From NCBI RefSeq assembly GCF_016722965.1, contig NZ_JAEQNB010000006.1, positions 248,001-312,000 of the forward strand: 64,000 nucleotides of DNA, given 5' to 3'. Source of the DNA: Tumebacillus amylolyticus (GTDB lineage Bacteria; Bacillota; Bacilli; Tumebacillales; Tumebacillaceae). The notes below the pieces were generated by a model. The model worked only from the letters and a program-made list of their open reading frames with translations. It had not been told where the DNA came from and did not search any database. Below, piece by piece: positions 8,156 through 16,728 of the stretch. The first letter of the stretch is position 1, and every line of letters starts with the position of its first letter. A program made the translations under genes and the position numbers.

Positions 8156-9196
8156 TTAGTTGTGGCTCGTGGCCGGGACGTGCAAGTCAATGTATCCGGG
8201 ATAAGGGCTTATGACCGCCAGATCGTGTTCCAACAGCGTCATCCCCGCTTCGTTGCTCACTTCTCGGAAACCGGCGAAGCGGTAGGTCACAAACATCATC
8301 CGGTTGCGTTCGGTCTGTCGGAAATCGGCGCGGAATTTCTTGCCGGCCTCCTTCGCGCTCTGCATCAAATACGTGAGAAACACAGAGCCCACCGAGCGCG
8401 ACAGGACGCGGCAAGACATCAAGAGCAACTTCAAGTGGTGGGCATCGGGCTTGATCTCGACGAGGGCAAGTCCGATTTTTCCATACGAGCCATACTTGTC
8501 GGTCAATTCACAGACCAAGAGTTGGTGGTTCTCGTCGGTGCGCAACGCGTCCAACTCGTCATAGTCGTAGGTGATGCCCGTCGAGTTGAGCTGGTTGGTG
8601 CGCAGGGTCAGCTCCTCCGCCCGCTGCAAGTCGACTTCCTGCGCCTCGGAGATCACAAACTTCATGTCAAGCGTTGCCAGAAACTCCTCTTTGGGACCTT
8701 CATACGATTCTTCGTCCGCGTTGCGTTGCATGTCTTCCAGATACATCAACCGACGACGGCGAGAATCGTCTGTGATCAGCTTCGGGTTGAGCCTCGGCAA
8801 CTCCAGCAGCCCCTCATACTCCGCTGCATCGAAGCACAGCACTTGCTCGTGAACGCTCTGGACTTCCTCCAACTCGAACGGCTGGTCGTCGATGAAAAGG
8901 AACGTGTCGATTCCCAAGTTCAAGTTCTTGCGGATGTTCTCCACCGAAGTGGACTTGGCGTTCCAGTGGATTTCCGGATAGAGGAAATAGTCTGCGAGTC
9001 CGAATTCTTGCAATTTGGCGAGCGCGTCTGTGCGGTTGTTTTTGCTGGCGATCGACTGTACGATCCCACGATTGTCGAGCTCGCGAACGATCTCGGCGAT
9101 TCCGGGCTTGAGCGTTACGTCTGCCGATTCAAGCAGCACGCCGTCCCAGACTGTGTTGTCGAGGTCCCAGACCACGCATTTGATCTCTTTGCTCAT
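8156..9196 (-). CDS. FkbH-like glyceryl-ACP synthase, HAD superfamily (ZmaN-like)
   Basis: The 346-residue protein has the HAD-phosphatase motif VVWDLDNTVWDG with nucleophile Asp11, SIASKNN as motif II and FIDDQPFELEEV as motif IV. A GNAT-like second half follows. This is the architecture and size of FkbH, which takes 1,3-bisphosphoglycerate, removes phosphate and forms glyceryl-S-ACP, the first step to methoxymalonyl- or hydroxymalonyl-ACP. The ribosome binding site GAGGAGGT lies six bases before ATG 9196, and the start overlaps the exporter stop by 4 bp. In the published zwittermicin cluster the FkbH gene is separate from zmaDEFGHIJ; here it is placed at the head of that block. Confidence 0.93.
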   Translation of the reverse strand: MSKEIKCVVWDLDNTVWDGVLLESADVTLKPGIAEIVRELDNRGIVQSIASKNNRTDALAKLQEFGLADYFLYPEIHWNAKSTSVENIRKNLNLGIDTFLFIDDQPFELEEVQSVHEQVLCFDAAEYEGLLELPRLNPKLITDDSRRRRLMYLEDMQRNADEESYEGPKEEFLATLDMKFVISEAQEVDLQRAEELTLRTNQLNSTGITYDYDELDALRTDENHQLLVCELTDKYGSYGKIGLALVEIKPDAHHLKLLLMSCRVLSRSVGSVFLTYLMQSAKEAGKKFRADFRQTERNRMMFVTYRFAGFREVSNEAGMTLLEHDLAVISPYPGYIDLHVPATSHN

Positions 9197-12100
9197 GTTC
9201 GTACCTCCTCGGGTGATTGGTTTCGAATCTGACCCATGTCCATCGCGAGAATATGGTCAGCGAGGTCGAAGTAGTGATCGTCATGAGTGATGGCGATGAT
9301 GCACTTGCCGCTGTCCCGCATCTGCGGAAGCAAATCTTGGTAGAAAAAGCGGCGGTATTCCGGGTCTTGGTCGGCCGCCCATTCGTCGAACAAGAGAATC
9401 GGTCGATCTTCCAAGTAGGACAAGAGCAAAGCGAGACGTTTTTTCTGACCGGTGGAGAGCTTTGTCGTGCTGAAACGGCCCTGCTCGACCTGCACTTTGT
9501 CGCTGAGTTGCAGCAGGTCGAGATAGTGTTTGATCTCGTTCGCTTTGGCTTCTGCGTCGATGCCGTACAAACGATCGAAGAGGTGGAAGTCGCTGAGAAT
9601 CGCCGAGTAGTTCTGGGTGAGTTCTTCCGGCGTCACCACCCGCCCGTTCAATCGAATCTCCCCCTCATCGGGTGCATAGAGCCCGGTGATCAGCTTGGAG
9701 AGGGTCGATTTGCCGCTCCCGTTCCCCCCGGTGATGAACACGATTTCGCCGGAACGGAACTCATAATGAATCGGACCGACGCCGAACGTGTGACCTTCCC
9801 CGTGTTTGTACGTGTAGCTCACCCCGCTGAGTTTCAAAAGCACCGGCGCCTCCACAGGCTCTGCCGTTGCGGCCGCCTGTTGCATCCCCTGCAGATCGGA
9901 GATCGACTTCAGCATTTCCTGGATGCGTTGCCAAGAGATGCGCACGACGACGAGTTGCGGGAATCCGTTGAGCAGGTCGTTGACCGGGCCGGTCATGTAG
10001 AGGAAGACCAACACGTAATTGTGAATGGTGTCTTTCGGAAGGTTGGTAAAAATTTCGGGAAACACGAACGCAACCACACCGATCACGATCACAAACAGCA
10101 GCTCGCCGAGCACGAACACGTTGGCAAACTTCACGTCGCCAAGCGTCCGCTTGTCCCGATACTCGCCACACGTCTCGTCCATCGTGTCGCGGAAGCCCTC
10201 GCTTTTTTTCCGATGCAAGCTCAATTCTTTGGCGCCGCGCGTCAGATCTTGAATCAGTCGGAAAAACTTGTTCTGGATATCTCGCGTCTCGTTGTAGACC
10301 TTGTCCACCTGTTGCCCGACGAGCGTGTAGAGGCCGACCGTGATGCCGATGATCACGAGCGAGATCAGAAACGCATACACGTTCATAAGCCCCAGATAGA
10401 GGAAACAGAACAACAGCGTGACGGTGCTCGTCCCGCTGGTTACCATCAGGTTCAGCGAACGGGAGATCACTTCGGTGTCGTTGTTCAGAGTCGCTTCGAT
10501 GCGTCCCTTTTCGACAGATTCCAGCTTGTAGTACGGAGTCTTGAGGAGCTTGTCGATCAATTCCATGCGCTTGCTGTAGACGAGTTCGTTTGCGTAGGTG
10601 ACGATCCTGGCCCGGATGAACCGCTGGGTGAGGACGTACATGACGATCCCAAGCAGGAAAAAGAACAACAGTCCGTTTTTGAGATTGTCGGTGCGTACGA
10701 ACGTCTCGTTGATCACGAAGATCAAGAATGCGTTGCCAAACCCGGAAATCACGCTCAACAGCACGAGCGAGAGCAGAGACCGATCATCAGGCTTGGGGAA
10801 CAACACGTTGAGAACGGCATACACCGCGTACACAGTCCCAAGGAGGGCGGCTCCTTGAACGGCGAGCCACAACGTCTCCGGACCCCAAACTTTGATAAAA
10901 GTCCAAGGCATCCCCCCGTACAGCAGGTCTGGCAGTTGGTACAACGCCTCGTAAAACAACCCGAGCATGGCGGGCGCTGTGAGGAGTCGCACCCAAGACT
11001 TGCCCCGTGGGAACCGGAACGTGCGGGCTCTTCGTGCGACTTGCAGAACCTGCCGACCCACCAGAGCGATCAGGGAGAGCAAACCGAGGACCAGCAACAA
11101 GAGAACGGCAGATGCGATCTGGTCCATTTTTTTCGTCGTATCGGAAACCAGTGGTTTGATCTCCTTGCCAAGCATGAGTTTCAAGATGCCGTCGCCGATG
11201 TGCGACGTGTAATCGCTGTTCTGGTTAGCCAGCACCGCCACGCCGATCTCTTCTCCGGGACGAAACGCAAGGTAGGAGGAGAAGTTGGGATTCTGCCCTT
11301 GGTGAACCACTTCTCCACCACCGCTTTGGTAGATGCTCCACCCGTCTGCATAGGACGAGCCGTCCGCGTCAGGTGCGACCGAGCGATCCGGCTCATGAGA
11401 CTTCCGGATCAAGTCGGAGGACAGCATCGGCGGAGTCGCCGTGCCCAGTTGAATTTTCAGCCATTGCGCCATGTCCTCTGCGTCGGAAATGAAGTACCCC
11501 GCAGGTGTGTTGCCTTCAAAGTACGGAGCCTCGTAGGGAGACGCGTGCAAAAAATTACGTTTGTATCCGAGCGCCAACTGATCGGTCGGAACGGACTCTC
11601 GCCCCGCATAGGTGGAGGTCAACCCGAGCGCGTGCAAGACATGCTCTTGCGAATAAGCCTGAAAGGGCTGGCCCGTGACGCGCTCGATGATCAGGCCCAG
11701 AACGTCATAGTTGACGGTCGCGTACTCGAACTTGGTGCCCGGCTCCCACTTGAGTTCCAGAGGCAGGATCGCTCGCACCGTCTCTTCGATTGCGCGGTCG
11801 CCTTGACTGACCGGGAGTTCCCCCAGCGACTTCGCCGGAATCCCGCTGGTGTGGTGTAACAGGTCGCCGACCGTAATCTCATCGCTGTTGCCCTTCCCCT
11901 TCATCGCGAACCAAGGGAGGTACTTCGTAACTGGATCGGACAGATGCAGTTTGCCTTCGGATTCCAGTTGGAGCACGGCGAGCGCCGTGAACGCTTTTGA
12001 ATTGGAACCCAATTCAAACAGTGTTTTTTCCGTAACAGGACGTTTGTCGGAGGTGTTGGCGTACCCGAATCCTTTTTGATAGATCGTTTTGTCACCCTCG

Positions 12101-12276
12101 ACGATGACAACGGCGAGACCGGGGATCTTGGAAGCCCCCTGCTCGTCTTCGATAAACGCTTGAACGGCAGCTTCGTCGAACGAATGCAACCCTTGCGCCT
12201 CTGCTGCCGTCGAAAGCGGGAGCAACAACAGGGAGAGCACCAGAGCCGTCCAGCCGATGAATCGTTTTTTTCTCAT
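9193..12276 (-). CDS. Prodrug-activating serine peptidase fused to ABC exporter (ZmaM/ClbP type)
   Basis: This 1,027-residue protein has three parts. Residues 1-29 are a signal peptide. Residues ~30-360 are a class C beta-lactamase/D-aminopeptidase-like serine hydrolase with SxxK at Ser91-Lys94 (GSNSKAF), a conserved Tyr185 (FEYATVNYD) and an HQG box. Three hydrophobic segments follow, as in ClbP, and then a cyclic-peptide-exporter ABC half-transporter: a membrane domain from ~500 and an ATPase with GGNGSGKST (~850), LSTGQKKR and LLFDEWAADQDP. Peptidases of this family remove an N-acyl-D-Asn cap during export (ClbP, XcnG, ZmaM); the ABC-fused form is the zwittermicin type. The gene directly follows the C-A(Asn)-T-E module that would build the cap. 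GAGGGGG lies seven bases before ATG 12276. Confidence 0.92.
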   Translation of the reverse strand: MRKKRFIGWTALVLSLLLLPLSTAAEAQGLHSFDEAAVQAFIEDEQGASKIPGLAVVIVEGDKTIYQKGFGYANTSDKRPVTEKTLFELGSNSKAFTALAVLQLESEGKLHLSDPVTKYLPWFAMKGKGNSDEITVGDLLHHTSGIPAKSLGELPVSQGDRAIEETVRAILPLELKWEPGTKFEYATVNYDVLGLIIERVTGQPFQAYSQEHVLHALGLTSTYAGRESVPTDQLALGYKRNFLHASPYEAPYFEGNTPAGYFISDAEDMAQWLKIQLGTATPPMLSSDLIRKSHEPDRSVAPDADGSSYADGWSIYQSGGGEVVHQGQNPNFSSYLAFRPGEEIGVAVLANQNSDYTSHIGDGILKLMLGKEIKPLVSDTTKKMDQIASAVLLLLVLGLLSLIALVGRQVLQVARRARTFRFPRGKSWVRLLTAPAMLGLFYEALYQLPDLLYGGMPWTFIKVWGPETLWLAVQGAALLGTVYAVYAVLNVLFPKPDDRSLLSLVLLSVISGFGNAFLIFVINETFVRTDNLKNGLLFFFLLGIVMYVLTQRFIRARIVTYANELVYSKRMELIDKLLKTPYYKLESVEKGRIEATLNNDTEVISRSLNLMVTSGTSTVTLLFCFLYLGLMNVYAFLISLVIIGITVGLYTLVGQQVDKVYNETRDIQNKFFRLIQDLTRGAKELSLHRKKSEGFRDTMDETCGEYRDKRTLGDVKFANVFVLGELLFVIVIGVVAFVFPEIFTNLPKDTIHNYVLVFLYMTGPVNDLLNGFPQLVVVRISWQRIQEMLKSISDLQGMQQAAATAEPVEAPVLLKLSGVSYTYKHGEGHTFGVGPIHYEFRSGEIVFITGGNGSGKSTLSKLITGLYAPDEGEIRLNGRVVTPEELTQNYSAILSDFHLFDRLYGIDAEAKANEIKHYLDLLQLSDKVQVEQGRFSTTKLSTGQKKRLALLLSYLEDRPILLFDEWAADQDPEYRRFFYQDLLPQMRDSGKCIIAITHDDHYFDLADHILAMDMGQIRNQSPEEVRT

Positions 12277-12291
12277 GCCTATGCCCCCTCG

Positions 12292-15200
12292 TTACTCGAA
12301 CAGCCCGTCCAATTCATCCTGTGAGAGATCCAGCGTGTCAAAGTCGGACGGGGTGATGTCCATACGCTCCTCTGCTCCGCCGCAATGGTCCAGCAGAACC
12401 CGCAAGTTTTTCAGGAAGGCCTGCAACAGGCTTTCGACTGTGGAGGAACGGTAGAGCTCGCTGGAGATCTTGATCTCCAACTGCCCCGCTTGCACCATCG
12501 CTTGAATGTCCAGTCCGCATGTCATCGGATTCTCCCGCGCGACGTCCACTCCACTTTCCTCCTCCGCGATGCTAAAACCACCATGAGGAAGCTCCTGTGA
12601 AAACTCGCCCAAATAGTTGAAGCGCACATCCCGCCTCGGTTGCGTGGAGATGGCTCCGACAACTTCACGCAAGATTCCGTACCCAATGCCTTTTTGCGGG
12701 ATGCGATGCAGATGTTCTTTTACCGCTTTCAGAGCCGTGCCGGGATCAGAATGTGCAGAACTCGGGAGTTGCAAGCGAACCGGGTACATCGATGTGAACC
12801 AACCGACTGTACGAGTCAAGTCCAGTTCGGGAAAAAGTGACTCACGCCCATGACCTTCCAGCTCGATCACGAGGTTCGTGTGTCCCGTGAGGTCTCGTAG
12901 AGCGAGGGCCAGCGCCGTGACGAGGAGGTCGTTCGTTTGTGTGGAATACGCGACGTTTGCAGTGGTTAAAAGCGTCTGCGTCTCGTCTGCGAGCAGTCGT
13001 ACTCGCCTTTCACATCGTTCGCTCTCTGCTGGCTCCAACTCTGGCGACAACGGCCCGTCTCCATCTACTTCCTTCCAATAAGAGAGTTCCTCTTGAACCA
13101 GCGTGCCTCCCTGTTCATGCAACCGCTCTGCAAACGCTTGGACGGTATGCGACTTCTCCGGCAATCGAGGAGAGGTCCCGTCTTGCAAGTGCGTACAGAG
13201 GCGGCTGAGATCCTCCAACAAGATGCGCCAGGAGACCGCATCTACCGCGATATGGTGCGCAGTCAACAACAACCGCCGTCCTTCAGGTCCGAGTTCGAAC
13301 AACGCCGCTTGAAAAACAGGACCTGTTTCAAGATTCATGCTTGCTTTGACAGACTCTGCAATCGTGGGCAGCCAATCGGAGGTTGTCTTCACCTCTTGGA
13401 GAGGCACGTGGCTGTCCAATCGTTCTGCATACGCAAAACGATTGCTCTCCACGTTGAACGTGAGCCGCAACGAGTCATGGTGAGCCACCAACAAATCGAG
13501 CGCCGATTGGAGATGCGCCACCTGAATGTCGCGCTGTACGCGCAACAGCACCGATTGGTTCCAATGGTGTGCCAGCGGGAAACGTTGTCGGGCGAACCAC
13601 GACAGAATCGGTGTCGGCAACACTTCCCCGACCGCCGCTTTTTGTGGAGCAGACGGAGTGACACGGTGTTCAACGGCCGCCGCCAACTCGCAGATGACCG
13701 GGTACGCGAGCACATCTTTGACGGCGATGTGCAAGCCGTGTTCTCTCAGCTTGCTTGCCAGTTGAATCGCTTTGACCGAATCGCCGCCGAGGAAGTAGAA
13801 GTTATCGCGAGGCTTGATTTCCTCGACTTGCAACAGTTCTCGCAACACCTGTATCAAGATCTCTTGCGTTTCGTCTGCGAGTTCCTCCGTTCGGGGAGCG
13901 GCCTCTTCGATCATCAACGGGTCGGGCAAGGAGTCACGGTCGATTTTGCCGTTGGCGGTGAGCGGAAATTTCTCCAGCGAAAGCAAGTACGACGGAACCA
14001 TATAGGCGGGCATCAACTCGATCAAGTGACGCCGGAGATGCGCTGTTCCAACCGGCTTTTGAGGAGTTGCAGGTTGTTCCGGGATGAAGTAGGCCACGAG
14101 GTAGTTCTGTCCTCGCTCGTCTTCACGAACCATCACGACCGCCTCGCGCACATCTTCGTGAGCCAGCAATTCGTTCTCGATTTCCCCCAACTCGATGCGA
14201 TGACCGCGAATCTTCACTTGGTGGTCACGGCGTCCGAGGTACTCCAGAACTCCGCTTGGCAACCAGCGGGCGAGGTCGCCCGTCTTGTACATGCGCGTGC
14301 CCGGTCGGAAGGAATTCTCCACAAATCGCTCTCGGGTTAGTTCCGCGCGATGCAGATATCCTCGCGCCACGCCGTCACCGCCGATGTGAATCTCACCGGA
14401 CATCCCATCCGGCACCGGCTGCCCCTGTTCGTCGAGCACATAGAGTTGCGTGTTCTGAATGGGAACCCCAATGGGAACTGAACCAGACGTGCCAAGGCTT
14501 GGATCGTAGCGATGAATCATGCATCCGACCACCGTCTCGGTTGGGCCGTATTCGTTGTAGATTTCGACGTCGCCGCCGAAGCTTTGGTGAATTCCACTTG
14601 CGAGTGACGCTTTCAGATCTTCTCCGCCGACGATCAACTTCTCCACGTTAGACTCGCGAAGGTCGAGACCGTTCAGATACGCGAGATGCGCCGGCGTGAG
14701 TTTGAGCACGTTTGCGCAGTTTTCACGCAACACGCGATGCAACACAAACTCCGTGCCGTCCTCTCGATACACGATCACTTCTCCCCCGCAGATCAACGGA
14801 GTGAAGATCGAGGTGACCGTCAGATCAAAGGCCAGTGAAGAGTACAAGGGAAACGCCATCTGCCCTTTTTTCGGCGCGTACGTGTTTGCAGCCCACGTGA
14901 TGTAGTTCACCAGCCCGCGATGCTCGATCATGGCGCCCTTGGGTTTGCCTGTGGAGCCGGACGTGTAGATGAGATACGCCAGATCTTCCGGGCGAGCCCG
15001 AGGTGCTGTGTTCTCCGTCGGCCCCTCAAACGTCCCGAGTACAATCACTTGTCCGGTGAACGATTTCGGGATGTGCACGCTTCCGTCTGTCAAGAGGACC
15101 TCCGCCTCGGAGTCTTCCAACACTTCACATATGCGAGTCGCAGGATGTTCTGGATCGAGGGGCACATAAGCACTGCCGGACTTCAGCACCGCGAGCAGTC

Positions 15201-16728
15201 CTGCGACCACTTCCGCCGAATGCTTGGACAGCACCGCCACCAACGAGTTCGAAGGCAAGGAGGACGCCAACTGGTTGGCTTTTTCATTGAGTTCCTTATA
15301 CGTCCACGTTCGACCTCGATCTCGAACCGCCACCCGATCGGGTGTTGCGATCGTTTGCTCTTCGAAAAGCTGCACGATGGTTTTCTCTCGTGGATATGCC
15401 GTCTGCGTCTGATTCCGACCCTCTAGGAGATCGTGGCGTTCCTTCGCGGAGACGAGCGACAACTGCGAGAGGCGATCATCAGGCTTGGCGATCACGTCCT
15501 CCAACAGAACGAGCATCCGCGCCGCCAACTCCTCCACTTGTCGCTCCGTAAAATCGCCGCACTTCGTATCGAAGAACAAAGTCAGCCGCCCATCACCAGA
15601 CCACTCCTTGACCACAAGTTGCAACGAATAGGGTTGGTATCCGCTGTAGAACTCCTGGTTCTCAAGGGCGTACCCGTGCAAGGTACGGTTCAATTGCGTG
15701 TTGTACGTGTTTACAGAAACTTGGAACAAGCTCTCATACCCGCGCTTTTTCAGTTCGATGTCCTGTACGAGCTTGTCGAACGGATAGCGTTGGTGAAAGA
15801 GGCTCGCCGTTATCTCCGCTTGCACTTGTTTCAACAACTCGGTGTTGCTCCACTCATCATCCAGTGCGACGCGCAGAGGCATCGTGCCCGTGAACATGCC
15901 AAACGTGGCTTTTTCCTTCGCGCCGGAGCGGTTTAACACCGGGATGCCGAGGATCAGCTCAGGAGCTTGTGTTCGCTTGTGCAGATACAACACCATCAAC
16001 GAGACGAACAGCGAGTTCAGTGACAATCCATGTCGGGACGTGAATTCGCGAATCCGTTCGGAAAGCAAGCTGTCCAGTTCCACGACCTTGCGCTGTCCCC
16101 GCACGTCCTCCGTGCTTTTTAGTAAAAATCCGTCTGGCAGCGTCCGGAATTTCTCGCACCAGTAGGCACGGTTTTTCTCGGATCGGGGGGAGTCCAAGTA
16201 CGCTTGCTCCCGTTCAATGCGTGCGAGATATCGTGGAGCGTCCTCCGCGGTCGCGCGTTCCCCCTGCAAAATTCCTTCATAAAATGCCAGTATTTGATTC
16301 GTCATCAGTTGAACGGACCAGCCGTCTGCGACGATGTGGTGCAGTTTGACAAAGTAGCCGGAGAGAAGCGTCTCCTTCACCTCGAACAATGTGAAGGAAA
16401 AAAGCGGGCTGTCATAGAGCTCAAACGGTGTCTCGAACTCCGCCCTCGCCCATGTCTCAAACTCCACTTCCGTTTGAAAGATCTGTCGGGTGACGTGCAG
16501 ACCCGTGAAGTCGGCCACGTATTGACCGACCTCCCCGTTCTGCAAGGTCAACTGCAAGCGAACACCTTCATGAGACTGGATGAACCGGGAAATCGCCTGC
16601 TCCAACACGTCGAGATGCACTCGGCCCTGCACACGCACCGCACCTCCAATGTTGTACATCGGCGTTCCGGGATACGTCTGCTCGATGTACCAGATGCGTT
16701 TCTGCGGATGCGTCAGCGGATGGATCAT
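12292..16728 (-). CDS. NRPS initiation module C(starter)-A(Asn)-T-E, builds N-acyl-D-Asn
   Basis: This 1,478-residue synthetase has four domains. The C domain (1-440) opens PLTHPQKRIWYIEQTYPGT, closely like the lipo-initiating C domain of surfactin synthetase, and has HHIVADGWS near residue 134. The A domain (~450-930) has YTSGSTGKPKG and a pocket read by eye as D-L-T-K-I-G-E-V-G, the Asn code known from tyrocidine. The carrier (~980) has LGGDS, the form typical before epimerisation domains. The E domain (~1045-1478) shows HHIAVDAVSWR, RTVGWFTSMYP and FNYLGEF. It should make fatty-acyl-D-Asn, the cap recognised by the peptidase encoded next. ATG 16728 has GGAGG eight bases upstream and overlaps the preceding stop by 4 bp. 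The acyl donor is not visible. Confidence 0.95.
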   Translation of the reverse strand: MIHPLTHPQKRIWYIEQTYPGTPMYNIGGAVRVQGRVHLDVLEQAISRFIQSHEGVRLQLTLQNGEVGQYVADFTGLHVTRQIFQTEVEFETWARAEFETPFELYDSPLFSFTLFEVKETLLSGYFVKLHHIVADGWSVQLMTNQILAFYEGILQGERATAEDAPRYLARIEREQAYLDSPRSEKNRAYWCEKFRTLPDGFLLKSTEDVRGQRKVVELDSLLSERIREFTSRHGLSLNSLFVSLMVLYLHKRTQAPELILGIPVLNRSGAKEKATFGMFTGTMPLRVALDDEWSNTELLKQVQAEITASLFHQRYPFDKLVQDIELKKRGYESLFQVSVNTYNTQLNRTLHGYALENQEFYSGYQPYSLQLVVKEWSGDGRLTLFFDTKCGDFTERQVEELAARMLVLLEDVIAKPDDRLSQLSLVSAKERHDLLEGRNQTQTAYPREKTIVQLFEEQTIATPDRVAVRDRGRTWTYKELNEKANQLASSLPSNSLVAVLSKHSAEVVAGLLAVLKSGSAYVPLDPEHPATRICEVLEDSEAEVLLTDGSVHIPKSFTGQVIVLGTFEGPTENTAPRARPEDLAYLIYTSGSTGKPKGAMIEHRGLVNYITWAANTYAPKKGQMAFPLYSSLAFDLTVTSIFTPLICGGEVIVYREDGTEFVLHRVLRENCANVLKLTPAHLAYLNGLDLRESNVEKLIVGGEDLKASLASGIHQSFGGDVEIYNEYGPTETVVGCMIHRYDPSLGTSGSVPIGVPIQNTQLYVLDEQGQPVPDGMSGEIHIGGDGVARGYLHRAELTRERFVENSFRPGTRMYKTGDLARWLPSGVLEYLGRRDHQVKIRGHRIELGEIENELLAHEDVREAVVMVREDERGQNYLVAYFIPEQPATPQKPVGTAHLRRHLIELMPAYMVPSYLLSLEKFPLTANGKIDRDSLPDPLMIEEAAPRTEELADETQEILIQVLRELLQVEEIKPRDNFYFLGGDSVKAIQLASKLREHGLHIAVKDVLAYPVICELAAAVEHRVTPSAPQKAAVGEVLPTPILSWFARQRFPLAHHWNQSVLLRVQRDIQVAHLQSALDLLVAHHDSLRLTFNVESNRFAYAERLDSHVPLQEVKTTSDWLPTIAESVKASMNLETGPVFQAALFELGPEGRRLLLTAHHIAVDAVSWRILLEDLSRLCTHLQDGTSPRLPEKSHTVQAFAERLHEQGGTLVQEELSYWKEVDGDGPLSPELEPAESERCERRVRLLADETQTLLTTANVAYSTQTNDLLVTALALALRDLTGHTNLVIELEGHGRESLFPELDLTRTVGWFTSMYPVRLQLPSSAHSDPGTALKAVKEHLHRIPQKGIGYGILREVVGAISTQPRRDVRFNYLGEFSQELPHGGFSIAEEESGVDVARENPMTCGLDIQAMVQAGQLEIKISSELYRSSTVESLLQAFLKNLRVLLDHCGGAEERMDITPSDFDTLDLSQDELDGLFE

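Noticed and set aside
6735-9196. Methoxymalonyl-ACP as the extender unit
   Set aside because: No FkbG-like O-methyltransferase gene is in the cassette, so hydroxymalonyl is the better prediction. A methyltransferase outside the window could change this.
9217-11859. 880-codon open frame on the plus strand opposite the peptidase-exporter gene, and similar long plus-strand frames over the NRPS genes (for example 26946-29267)
   Set aside because: They are antisense shadows of well-supported genes in GC-rich DNA, show no recognisable domain and have His/Arg/Gln-rich nonsense composition.
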